From Megaustenia siamemsis (Eukaryota > Mollusca > Gastropoda > Stylommatophora > Ariophantidae): 64,000 nt of DNA. Of this stretch, positions 33,615-43,464 are shown one piece after another; positions within the stretch are counted from its first letter, which is position 1, and each line of letters opens with the position of its first letter. The notes under the pieces are model-generated. The model ran no database searches. It was not told the origin of the DNA and was given only the letters and a program-made list of their open reading frames with translations. The translations under genes and the position numbers were made by a program. The stretch covers positions 43,989,946 through 44,053,945 of the forward strand of contig JAVIAB010000139.1 in the NCBI GenBank assembly GCA_032433765.1. The letters run 5' to 3'.

Positions 33615-33760
33615 AGCTCGGGGAGTATCTGCCTGTATGGCGTGGGACACGTGAACGTATGGGCTACCGGTGAAAAATAGGAAAAATGCGATATTAACTC
33701 AAAATTCAGTTCATCGGGGTTCGGCCAGAGATACCAAGCTCGCGAAAGCAAACAGACAAC
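33615..33760 (+). mobile_element. Diverged S2-like SINE body
   Basis: GGGGAGTATCTGCCTGTATGGCG and ACTCAAAATTCAGTTC follow the S2 body in order. Probably the rest of the relic at 33266, separated by about 190 bp. Confidence 0.45.
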
Positions 33761-33969
33761 AGCAACTGTTCGGCTACGATTTTATTTTAAATGCCAGGCT
33801 GTCTATTTTCGAAAAAAAAATCTGTCCATATTCTTAGAATATTGCTGCATTAGATGGTAAAAAAAATGAATTATGATTGTTTCCACACGATTTTGGCTAC
33901 TATTAACTTTCTTTTTGTCGTGACCCCTTTAAGATTGTCGCCATTAATCATTACTGCTTTTTTTTTTTT

Positions 33970-34165
33970 TAAGTTCATGATATTCTCAACATTCTTCTGT
34001 AAACCTCACATTTATGTGGCTCTACATAGGAGATTTATAACACATTGTGACGGCTGGAAAAATTGAAGGAAGATAATGGATTGGTAGAAAGTAACAGAAA
34101 TGACAAGTAACTGTAGAGAAAAAACAGTGACTTGGTCACCCACGCCAGCTAAACCGGTGTTGATC
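33970..34165. mobile_element. LINE A relic with opposed halves
   Basis: 33972-34015 matches LINE A in reverse (CTCAACATTCTTCTGTAAA), while 34024-34165 matches it forward (GGCTGGAAAAATTGAAGGA, ending CACGCCAGC). The two pieces point in opposite directions. Highly decayed. Confidence 0.5.
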
Positions 34166-34204
34166 AATCAGGTTAAACAATTCTGACTGCCCAAATATTC
34201 CACT

Positions 34205-35030
34205 TCAATTACTATTTCATCAAATATTCGACATCGCTGATCATTTAATAAAATATTTGATTTTGCTGACTATTTCCTCAAATATTCGACTTCGCTGACA
34301 TTTAATCAAATATTCTACTTCGCTGACTATTTCATCAAATATTCAACATCGCTGACTATTTCCTCAAATATTCGACATCGCTGACTATTTCATCAAGTAT
34401 TCGACTTCGCTATTTCATCAAATATTCGACTTCGCTAACTATTTCATAAAATATTCGACTTCGCTGACTATTTCATCAAATATTCGACTTCGCTGACTAT
34501 TTCATGAAGTATTCGACTTCGCTGACTATTTCATCAAGTATTCGACTTCGCTAACTATTTCATCAAGTATTCGACATCGCTGACTATTTCATCAAGTATT
34601 CGTCATCGCTGACATTTTCCTCAAATATTCGACATCGCTGACTATTTCCTCAAATATTCGACATCGCTGACTATTTCATCAAATATTCGACTTCGCTGAA
34701 TATTTCCTTAAATATTCTACATCGCTGACTATTTCCTCAAATATTCGACATCGCTGACTATTTCATCAAATATTCGACTTCGCTGACTATTTCATCAAAT
34801 ATTCGACTTCGCTGACTATTTCATCAAGTATTCGACTTCGCTGACTATTTCATCAAGTATTCGACATCGCTAACTATATCATCAAATATTCGACATCGCT
34901 GACTATTTCATCAAGTATTCGACTTCGCTGACTATTTCATCAACTATTCGACATCGTTGACATTTTCCTCAAATATTCGACTTCTCTGACTATTTCATCA
35001 CATATTCGACTTCGCTATTTACTCAAAATT
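34205..35030. repeat. 29-bp minisatellite, about 28 copies
   Basis: Unit CATCAAATATTCGACTTCGC plus TGACTATTT. Mixed ACTTCG/ACATCG and AAATATT/AAGTATT variants are interspersed. Confidence 0.95.
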
Positions 35031-35226
35031 TCTACTTCCGTGAACCCCCGTCCCCCATTAAAAAAAAAAAAGAAAGAAAGAAAAAAAGAATTATAAATTT
35101 TTTTTAAAACCACGAAGCAGTAAACAGACAAATGTCAATCTTGATTTTTAAAAAAAAATCATGTTGGTGCATAATAGGTAGAAAGGCAAGAATTTATGTA
35201 TAACAATGATGGATAAATGTGTCCGT

Positions 35227-36152
35227 CATCATCATTAAGTACCGGACCTACTGGCGTAGGTGATCATGTCTCTCCACAATTTTCGATCTCGGCAGCTATT
35301 TATCATTTCTGTTGTTGACCTTCTGCCAAGACATTCTCTTAAGCTGTCTGTTACGTTTTTTCTCTTTGCTTCCCTCTATCTCTTCGTCCCTCAATTTCTC
35401 CTGTTGTTACAATATATTCTAGCTGTTCTCTTCCCATTACATGGCCAAAAAATGATGATTGTTTCTTCCTAATATTGGAAATTAGCTCTCTTTTTGCTTT
35501 GACCTCTTTCAGAACTTTTTCACTAGTCTTCTTAGCTGTCCATGGTACACTCAACATTCTTCTGTAAAACCACATTTCTACAGACTCCAGTGATTTTCTT
35601 ATCTGTTGTCATATTGTCCATGATTCACATCCATATGTTAAGACTGGCTCTATATAACATTTAAGAACTCTTTTTCTTGTTTCTATTGTCAAAAATGGAT
35701 TGCATAGTATCTTCCTCATTTTTTTTTTATCTGCTTCTGCCCTGAGCCATTCCGCACCTCACCTCTTTTGTACATCTTCCGTCTGAGGTTAACAAAGTTA
35801 AATAGTTAAACAAAATATTTAAATTCATTTACCTGTTTTAATATTGTTCCACCTGTCTTTATTTTGCACCGAGGTGATGTCTTTTTCTTTGTTGTTACCA
35901 TTACCTCTGTCTTTTTTGCTATTAAGGCTGAGTCCTTTATTTTTGCTTTCCTTCACTATAATGTCAAACATTTCTTGTAACTCATTTTCACTCTTAGCGA
36001 TTAAGACTGTATCATCAGCATACCTTAGATTATTTATATTATGACCTCCAATTGTTATTCCAGGCATGTCCCTTATGGATCTTAAAATAATCTCACAATA
36101 AATATTAAACAAATCTGGTGACAGCACACAACCTTGTCTAACACCCTGTTTT
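35227..36152 (-). mobile_element. LINE A copy with active-site box and 12-bp target duplication
   Basis: Reverse copy of 926 bp from the (TCA)n tail to the codons for QGVRQGCVLSPDLFNIY. The ORF at 35825-36127 carries the reverse transcriptase motif YADD at residues 36-39, followed by TVLIAKSENELQEM. Later frames are broken (a T run at about 35722 and a duplicated segment near 35800). AAATGTGTCCGT at 35215-35226 and 36153-36164 is an exact target duplication. Confidence 0.93.
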
Positions 36153-36204
36153 AAATGTGTCCGTACACAAAATAATTAACTAGTATTAAGTAACCATGGA
36201 TACT

Positions 36205-36778
36205 AGCAGAAAGAGATCAAAAGAAGATTAGCAATAACAACACAGAAATGAAATACCATGAAGAACATGTGACACAATACCAGCAAGGCAGTAAAATTAA
36301 AATTATTAGGGACATACATTTTTCAGATAGCAACTCATGGTTGTGAATTATGGAAACTCTCGCAAACAAAAATATAAGAGAATCGATTAATTTGAATCGA
36401 AATGCTACCAAAAAATCCTTAAGGTATCTTGGATAATGAAGAAAAAAAGCAAGACATATTAAAAGATTAAAACATTAAAAAGAGCTGCCTTATAAACACC
36501 ATATTAGAGGAAATTATAATATTATGCCCATGTCAAAAGACACATCAGACTGGAAAAAAACACTAATGGAAGACATGGCCTCTGGGCGATTCGCCATTGA
36601 CATATCAAGAAGACGGTGGTTTCAAGACAAAAATGAGACCTTGAACATGACAACAGAAGAAGTGGGAGATCTGGTTAGAGACAGAGATTATTTCACACGA
36701 GTTGTCATGATAATATTTAAGCTAAGGTTCTCATTAATTTGTGTTGAATCTAAAATACACAGCTCGCATGGTAAGTTT
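36205..36778 (+). mobile_element. LINE C relic
   Basis: Encodes degraded C-terminal blocks; the ORF 36524-36784 carries LMEDMASGRFAIDISRRRWF and VGDLVRDRDYF, matching the GR-x-x-x-x-RRRW ... DRD-x-W pattern of LINE C termini. No other copy of this subfamily in the window. Confidence 0.6.
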
Positions 36779-36792
36779 TTGTAGTAGGAGAC

Positions 36793-37458
36793 TCTTTCTA
36801 CCTTTTTAGCTCCCAGTGGAGCATAGGCCTTCAACAAACATTTTCAAAGTCATCCTGTTTGTTGCTATTCTTTTAAGATAATTCCATGTCTTCCCCACCA
36901 TCTTCATCTCTGCTTCTATCTGCCTTCTCCAAGAATTCCTTGGTCTTCCTCTTTGTCTTTTCCCCCTGGGGATTCCAAAAAAAGGGCCTGTTGTGTAATA
37001 CTCTCAGTTGGCTTCCGTAGTGTGTGTCCTATCCAGCGCCATCGTCTTCGCTGTATCTCTTTAGCCACTGGTATTTGACTGGTACATTTCCATAATTCTA
37101 TGTTAGTGATTTTGTCCTGCCATTTCCATCCTTTTATTCTGCGTTAAGCATCTATTAATGAAAGTCTTTATCTTCATGATTGTCATTTTAGTTGTTCTCC
37201 ATGTTTCACAGCCATGTAATAAGACTGACTTAATATTGGAGTTAAACGTTTTTATTTTAGCATTTAACCTAATTTCTTTGAACTTCCATATGTTTCCCAA
37301 TGCAATAAATGCTCATCTTGCTTTTGATATCCTTATTTTGGTATCACTTTCTATTCCTCCCTCTTTATCTATATTACTGCCCAGATATATGTAAGATTGT
37401 ACGTCTAGTAGAGGAATTTCTCCTAGTTTTATTTAGTTATTGCCAACTGTCTTAATTC
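36793..37458 (-). mobile_element. LINE D 3' fragment with 14-bp target duplication
   Basis: Minus-strand translation gives LGNIWKFKEIRLNAKIKTFN, SVLLHGCETWRTTK, RRRWRWIGHTLRKPTES and ALFLESPGGKDKEE, with the 3' end CCTATGCTCCACTGGGAGCT. This is the widespread LINE group with an R-R-W-x-W-IGH-x-LRK block; frames are broken. TTGTAGTAGGAGAC flanks it at 36779-36792 and 37459-37472. Confidence 0.85.
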
Positions 37459-37466
37459 TTGTAGTA

Positions 37467-38011
37467 GGAGACAAATAATAATAAATAAATATTATTATTG
37501 AGGGAAACCCCCGAGGCGATAGATCAGCGAATCATTTCAGAGAAGGAGGTATGTTTACAGTTCTCTGAAAAAAATCACAAATAATCACCAACAGAAAAAA
37601 ACAAACGAAGAACAATGCATGATCCGAAACAGGATCGAACCCGTACTCCTTGGCACAGCGCTTTTACAACGAGAAATCAAACGCTAGAGTTGAAGGCCAA
37701 CTCAGACATCTAAAAAAAAGTTACCGTTGGCGATGTCTTTCACGTGAGGTGTACTCATGACGATAGCATAGGTTTACTTAGGATCATAACTCGAGAATAA
37801 ATTGTGTATGTATTTTCCTATTAAAACAAGTATCTCCGGGATAGGGTAGGGCTGAATACTTGCGTTGCAGACAAACTGTTATAGGACGAATCAACACGAA
37901 TAGTAGTTTCAAGTGGTTTAGACTGGAGACAAATAATAATAAATGTATATTATTATAGAGGGAAACTTCCGAGGCGACAGATCAGCGAATAATTTCAGAG
38001 GAGGTATGTTT
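37467..38011 (-). mobile_element. tRNA-like element S4 with direct terminal repeats
   Basis: A unit of about 458 bp is bounded by two ~88-bp direct repeats (37467-37556 and 37925-38011; GGAGACAAATAATAATAAAT ... GAGGCGA-AGATCAGCGAAT). Between them, on the minus strand, are a B box-like GGTTCGATCC (complement near 37629-37640) and sequence matching 51394-51790. Class is uncertain: a SINE dimer or a terminal-repeat element. Confidence 0.65.
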
Positions 38012-38583
38012 GAAGTAAATAGTAAATAATAAAACAAGCCATGCCTAACCAGGCAAAATGTTATTACCTATATTTGTCTGCTTTTTAAATGCATCTTTCT
38101 GGTTTTTAAAATACTTTTCACAGAATATTTTGTACGTGTATGTGTTTATTTTGTTGCTCCGTTTTTATGTAGAACTGGCCGGGAGAAAGGTAGAGTGGAG
38201 GTTGTATATTTTGTGTGTGTTTTTTTTTGTATGTGTATGTTTGTGTAGGTTTTAAAATTATATGTGCATTCCTCAGTTTTTCTTATTCTTGTGGCTTCCT
38301 GAATACACCTGTCTCTTTGATTTATGTTTCTAAAACCTTCGGATTCTTTCTTTCTTTCTTCTTTATTTCTATTTTCAAAACCCAGGCCTAAAACAAAGTA
38401 TCAGTTTACTTCTATAATTACTCTATTTGACACAGCTGAACAACTCTTACTTTATAGTTTGTAGTTTTTATTTCAGGAGTGATAATACAATTTCACAAGA
38501 TCTACGGGAGTCGCTTAGGGATGGTCGCCACCGGGAATACTTTCGTATAATAAAGAAAACAAACAACATAATGGTGGGACTGC
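38012..38583. other. Non-coding, T-rich
   Basis: T-rich sequence with a GT-rich patch. No gene recognised. Confidence 0.4.
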
Positions 38584-38990
38584 AATTTCTCTCTCCCTCT
38601 CTCTCTCCCTCTTTCTCTCCACCTCTCTCCTTCTCTCCCCCCCCCCGCTCTCTCCCTATCTTCCCCTATCTATCTCCCTCACTTCCTCTCTCTCCCTGTC
38701 TCTCTCCCTCTCTCTCTCTCTCTTCCTCTCTCTCTCCTTCTCTCTCTCCCTCTACCTCGCCCTCTTCCTCTCTCCCCCCTCTCTCTCCCCTCTCTTCCCT
38801 CTTTCCCTCGCTCTCCCTCCACCTTTCTCCCCGCTCTCTCCATCTCTTCCCCGCTTCTCCCCCTCTCTTCTTCTTTCTCTCTTCATCTCGCTCCCCCTCT
38901 CTCTCCCCCCTCTCTCCCTCTCTCTCCCCCCTCTCTCCCTCTCTCTCCCCCCTCTCTCCCTCTCTCTCTCCTTCTCTCTCTCTCCTTCTA
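38584..38990. repeat. CT-rich polypyrimidine tract
   Basis: About 400 bp of CTCTCCCT-type sequence. The Ser/Pro/Leu-rich ORF on plus (38427-39086) and the Arg/Glu/Gly-rich ORF on minus are compositional artefacts. Confidence 0.95.
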
Positions 38991-39069
38991 AATTTCTTGA
39001 GATCTGTTGATGAGGTGGGTTTACCCAACCTAAAGTACTTCAATATAGGTCTTCTATATGAAAACAAAA

Positions 39070-39612
39070 ATGTGCCACAGAAATAAAAAAAAAATACAGA
39101 TTAGTTAAGGTCAGAATTGTATTTCAGAAATTGAAAAACGTCTCATGCAACAGGTCTATGTCAAAATAAGTGAGAAAGAGATTTCAGTGGTGCCATATAG
39201 AGCCAATCCTTACCTATGGAATCGAATCATCTACAGTAGAAAAACACATGAAAAGACGATTAGAGGCCACAGAAATGGGATCTCTCAGAAGAATGTTGAA
39301 AGTTCCCTAGACAGTTAAAAAAGACCAATGAGGACATTCCCAAAGAGGCCAACACAAAAAGGGAGCTCCTAAAAAAAAACACCAGAAAAAAAAACAATCA
39401 ACATTTTTTGGTGCGTGTCATGAGGAGAGAAAAGTTGGAATGGTCGGTTACAACAGGTTAGGAGATCGCGACAAACAAAGAGAAAAAATAATACTACATA
39501 GCTTGGTGCATTGAAAATAGTTAATAACATAATTGATAAGATACACTGTGGATAGAAAATTATGGAAGGACATGACGCCTACGCCAACCGTTACGGCACA
39601 TAATGATGATGG
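39070..39612 (+). mobile_element. LINE A' relic
   Basis: Follows the LINE A' copy at 22436 block by block (ATGTGCCACAGAAAT, AAAGACGATTAGAGGCCACAG, GAATGTTGAAAGTTCCCT) but with many indels and no usable frame. Ends in ATAATGATGATGG. Confidence 0.8.
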
Positions 39613-39752
39613 TATCAACAGACCTCATAACTGCAAGGATTGGCGAACTTAACCTAGTTAGCTAGTCTGGTTTAATGCAGAAGGGCGCCAAATTGGAAGA
39701 TTTTGGTCAGCTGTGGGTCACTATCTCTGTCATAATGACTGCTGGTGGTCTA

Positions 39753-39779
39753 TAGCTCGTTTCAAATCATGTGCCCAAC
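39753..39779 (+). repeat. Left terminal inverted repeat of the DNA transposon
   Basis: 27 bp, exact reverse complement of 41817-41843. Preceded by TA (39751-39752). Confidence 0.93.
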
Positions 39780-40203
39780 TTCAAAACGCTATTACTCTCT
39801 AACCGTTTGTTAAAAACTTTTGAAATGTTCCAAATGTTATTAGAATGCAAAAGACCCTTTAAATGTATATTTAACAAATATCTTGCAGCTGCAGTTTTCT
39901 TAAAGCGGCGATATTTCTTTGATGTTTGTCAAAATTGTAAATTGTGAAGCCCTAAAGAATAGAAATTACAGTAGTTGCTGGTCTATGATTAATTTTCACT
40001 AGGTAAAGGCGTGGCCGTAATGGGGAAATAACTGGATAAAACAAAACACCAGGAGAATTATTGTCTGCTGAGTTCGAGGACGGACGATAATATCAAGGTA
40101 TACCTGTATGTCCAATTTTCATAGTTGTGTGGTCCTGAAAAGGACCGTTTGTTGAACTAATTTAAGGTAATATAGGGGCCAACATTGTGGGGGCTATATA
40201 CTT

Positions 40204-41259
40204 TCATTCTGAATCAGACGAGTCTAAAAGATTAATAACTGTTTGGGGTTGAACATTCCACAAACCATCATTTTTCCAATATTCCTCTTCCTGTTTTAAG
40301 ACGTGGTCTTCACATTTAGCCCAATAATCTTTGTCTATATTTAATAAAGCGAGATTAGCAAGAGTCTTTACATCGCATGTTTTGAATGTTGTATTTTCAT
40401 CTGCCACTTGTCCTTTTAATTTTGCCCAGATTAGTTCTATTGGATTTAAATAAGCATGGTAAGGTGGCAGCCTCAAACTTATATGACCGTGCTCTTGGAT
40501 AATCTTATCTATTTGAAAAATCTTTGTCCTCTGTTTTTGCCATACTAGAGATAGTAATTCGGGTTTTAAGTACATGTTATTAAATTGTATGTGCTCCTTT
40601 CTGAGCCATATCTTAATAGCATCTTTTGTACTGGATGACGTCGGGACTTTATCTTCAAGTGCAACAATGTTGTGGTACGCTGCATTGTCCATTATTAGGC
40701 AAGATGGTCGATCTAGTGATGGGAGAACAGAATTTTCAATCCAATGTCTAAATATGTGACCATTCATCTCAGAGTGATAATCCCGATTGTCTATGGATTT
40801 TGAAAGAAAAATGAGCTCTGCATTCTGTATTAGACCATGTTGTCGACTACATGCATGAGCAATTATCAAGCGCTGTCCTTTGCTGCTAGGTATTAATCTC
40901 TTAATCTTTCCATGTGATGATTGCCATTTCCTTTGGTTAGTGTGGTGAGCATTGATCCATGTTTCATCCAAGTACACAATATCATAACCTTGCTTGCGCA
41001 TCTCTTTTACTTCACGTAAGTACTTGCTTCTCATGACTACTATATGTGGCTTCTCACAGATGATGTTTCGTCCATTGGAATACTTTCTGAATGTAAAGCC
41101 TGCAGCTCTCACATTCCTCCATAATGTAGACTTTGATATTTCAATACTGTTGTTCTTTTTCAGCGATACTTTTAAATTTCTTATTGTAACAGTTTCATTC
41201 ATACCCAACATTTTGCGAATTTCACTTCTAATAAGTTCACTGTCGAAATTATCCAACAT
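40204..41259 (-). CDS. DDE transposase, DD~82E IS630-Tc1-mariner type (catalytic part)
   Basis: The 351-residue frame begins at MLDNFD and ends at DSSDSE. Residues 1-60 look like the second half of a bipartite DNA-binding region (an all-helical segment with STLWRNVRAAGFTFRK, the usual end of a paired-like helix-turn-helix). The RNase H-fold catalytic core follows: D98 in YLDETW, D191 in MDNAAYH and E275 in NPIELIWAKLK. The last two are separated by 83 residues; the extra ~48 residues sit between MDNAAYH and LPPYHAYLNP and include the block RKEHIQFNN. The motif pattern YLDETW-x-N, MDNA-x-YH and LPPYH-x-x-x-NPIELIWA is that of eukaryotic IS630-like transposases known from insects and cnidarians. 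The protein would cut at the terminal repeats and insert at TA. The annotated ATG is internal: the frame is open for 26 further codons upstream (back to a TAG at 41338-41340), and the true N terminus probably lies in the neighbouring frame. Confidence 0.88.
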   Translation of the reverse strand: MLDNFDSELIRSEIRKMLGMNETVTIRNLKVSLKKNNSIEISKSTLWRNVRAAGFTFRKYSNGRNIICEKPHIVVMRSKYLREVKEMRKQGYDIVYLDETWINAHHTNQRKWQSSHGKIKRLIPSSKGQRLIIAHACSRQHGLIQNAELIFLSKSIDNRDYHSEMNGHIFRHWIENSVLPSLDRPSCLIMDNAAYHNIVALEDKVPTSSSTKDAIKIWLRKEHIQFNNMYLKPELLSLVWQKQRTKIFQIDKIIQEHGHISLRLPPYHAYLNPIELIWAKLKGQVADENTTFKTCDVKTLANLALLNIDKDYWAKCEDHVLKQEEEYWKNDGLWNVQPQTVINLLDSSDSE

Positions 41260-41456
41260 TTTTGCTCTTCCTTGTGATTTTGTATATTTTGAACATTGAT
41301 GGTCACGTGCTTGAATCCAGCCAAAATGTGTCTTGTCCTATTCTCATGGTTTTCTAAAGAATGAAATAAGCTTCCTCGTTTAGCCTCTTTGCAAAAATAG
41401 TCATACATTTTTATTGCGATGTTTTGTAAACTGCAGAATTTCATTTTAAGACTCAT
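41199..41456 (-). CDS. Probable N-terminal helix-turn-helix of the transposase, in another frame
   Basis: The ATG at 41454-41456 begins MSLKMKFCSLQNIAIKMYDY followed by FCKEAKRG, ENHENRTRHILAGF and HVTINVQNIQN. The spacing and helical character match the first helix-turn-helix of this transposase group (a segment like YDYFxKE, then xxRTxxxxGxxxxTIxxI). It overlaps the catalytic frame in 41199-41337, shifted by one base. A single indel, a sequencing error, a ribosomal frameshift or a very small intron would join them. An in-frame extension upstream to 41582 exists but adds an implausible leader. Confidence 0.6.
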   Translation of the reverse strand: MSLKMKFCSLQNIAIKMYDYFCKEAKRGSLFHSLENHENRTRHILAGFKHVTINVQNIQNHKEEQKCWIISTVNLLEVKFAKCWV

Positions 41457-41816
41457 GATAAATGTTATTGTTCCACGTCTCCACCTATGAATGAACGGAA
41501 ATGGAACACACAATGCCTCGTGTTTTCTACAAGTGTCTAATTGTGTCAGAAAGCCCACGTGGAAAGCGTTCAAAAACGTCAATTGTACCGTGTATGGATT
41601 TTTAATCGCTATTTTTAACTTAAAATACTGTAAACATTAAGTTTTGACTACATCAATGGGTCGTTATAAATTTATATAAATCAAATAAGCAAAAATAATA
41701 ACCAAATGTTTTTTTTTAATGAAATTACTTCCCTGTTGGGTTCTAATCATTATAACTTTACATGCAAATTTTGAAAAAAATTACAAAAAGAGATTAAAAA
41801 GATATCGATTTTAAAT

Positions 41817-41843
41817 GTTGGGCACATGATTTGAAACGAGCTA
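41817..41843 (-). repeat. Right terminal inverted repeat of the DNA transposon
   Basis: 27 bp, exact reverse complement of 39753-39779. Followed by TA (41844-41845). Confidence 0.93.
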
Positions 41844-42124
41844 TAACTCGTGCTCTCCATTTTAGAAATAGACACGTTTAAGTCAATGGTGTAGACGCGA
41901 AATTGCGCACTAAAAGGTGACGGAATAGAGACGGAATTGAAGATGGAATGGATCAACTGTTTGCACACAACAATAGGTAGTGCAATACAGTGCGCGGAGA
42001 GTGAAAAGTGACGTAAAAATACGATGACGTAGTTTGAGAAGAAGTTAAAAAATTGGCCAAGAGAGAGTGAGTTGACGGTTTGGAGACCGCTGGCCAGAGA
42101 TGAACAGGGAAAAGGGCAGCTGTT

Positions 42125-42395
42125 CAATGATCACTTGAGCGAGTCGTGCTTTTGAAGACTCGGGCTGCCAGAGATCCCCCTACCGTTGATATAAACGTTA
42201 TTCATAGGATTGTCCAGTGAGTTCATAGACGATTTGTGTTGTAAAGTGATTTGATAAACTGTTCACCTTGAATGAAGTGTGAGTGGAGGACTCGTGTGGC
42301 CAGATGTCCACTACTGTTGATATAAACATTATTATAGGATTGTTCATAGACGATTGTGTTGTCAATTGATTTAATAAACTGTTGACTTTTGAAAT
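42125..42395. repeat. About 130-bp tandem duplication
   Basis: Two units share GTTGATATAAAC-TTATTATAGG and CATAGACGATTTGTGTTGT and TGATTTGATAAACTGTTCAC. Divergence is visible. Confidence 0.75.
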
Positions 42396-42810
42396 ATTAA
42401 AGACCCTTACCACTTGTGGAAGTCAAGAAACACACTCCAATAAACCACAATTAATCACATGTAAAAAGATATACACATACAAGGGTGTGATAAATAAAGA
42501 AGAAAATATTAAAGAGGTTACAATAATAAATGGACGAACATTCAAGGTTACAGTACTACTAACTTAATCTTCATATAACTCGTCATCAACATATTCATTT
42601 TTATTTTGTTTATAAATAGAATGCAAATAATCCTATATGGACCGGAAGAACTCAGCCAGCTCGATGTAAGATTTAAAATGAGATATTGCTGAGTTTAAAC
42701 TGACGATTGGGAATTGGCGCCATACAGTTCTTGGCTTATTCTTGGCGAGACACGATCCGTTCTACATCAAACTATTCAAACAAAAGTATATGTCATAAAG
42801 ATGTTACAAA
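42396..42810. other. Non-coding, no recognisable feature
   Basis: A 61-codon ORF (42382-42567) has no recognisable domain. Confidence 0.4.
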
Positions 42811-43358
42811 TGGCACGTTTAAGTCAATGACACGTTTAAGTCAATGGCACGTTTAGGTCAATGGCATGTTTAGGTCAATGGCACGTTTAGGTCAATGGCA
42901 CGTTTAGGTCAATGGCACGTTTAGGTCAATGGCATGTTTAGGTCAATGGCACGTTTAAGTCAATGGCACGTTTAAGTCAATGGCACGTTTAGGTCAATGG
43001 CACGTTTAGGTCAATGGCACGTTTAGGTCAATGGCACGTTTAGGTCAATGGCACGTTTAGGTCAATGGCATGTTTAGGTCAATGGCACGTTTAGGTCAAT
43101 GGCACGTTTAGGTCAATGGCACGTTTAGGTCAATGGCACGTTTAGGTCAATGGCACGTTTAAGTCAATGGCACGTTTAGGTCAATGGCATGTTTAGGTCA
43201 ATGGCACGTTTAAGTCAATGGCACGTTTAAGTCAATGGCACGTTTAGGTCAATGGCACGTTTAGGTCAATGGCACGTTTAGGTCAATGGCACGTTTAGGT
43301 CAATGGCACGTTTAGGTCAATGGCACGTTTAGGCCAATGGCACGTTTAGGTCAATGTT
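42811..43358. repeat. 17-bp minisatellite, about 32 copies
   Basis: Unit GGTCAATGGCACGTTTA with A-for-G (AAGTC) and CATG-for-CACG variants distributed in blocks. Confidence 0.97.
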
Positions 43359-43464
43359 TTATCATTATCCTCTTAATCACAAACGTTGAGAAAAGTTCAT
43401 CCTGATTCCACTTCTTGCCGTTATGTACACAATTATAAACCATATATAGGTTTGCTCAAACTGA

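Larger units (their letters stand above)
39753..41843 (-). mobile_element. IS630-Tc1-mariner group DNA transposon, DD~82E type, 2,091 bp
   Basis: The element is bounded by perfect 27-bp inverted repeats starting TAGCTCGTTTCAAATC, flanked by TA on both sides, as for the IS630-Tc1-mariner group. It contains one 351-residue transposase ORF (minus), about 450 bp of 3' non-coding sequence and about 390 bp between the right terminus and the probable initiation codon. Wider copies of the inverted repeats are imperfect (TTCAAAACG against TTTAAAATCG). The D-to-E spacing is far longer than the classic DD34. From memory, a DD82E group called Sailor has been described in this superfamily; this looks like a member. 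Intact ends and a long ORF suggest fairly recent activity; one frame discontinuity near the N terminus needs explaining. Confidence 0.88.

Noticed and set aside
38427..39086. 219-codon Ser/Pro-rich ORF and its Arg/Glu-rich reverse
   Set aside because: Low-complexity CT tract.
41265..41305. A mini-intron joining the two transposase frames
   Set aside because: GT..AG spacing is only about 36 nt, too short to propose; a simple frameshift is more economical.
41750..42127. 125-codon minus ORF beside the transposon
   Set aside because: It crosses the transposon's right inverted repeat, so it is a chance frame over an insertion boundary.
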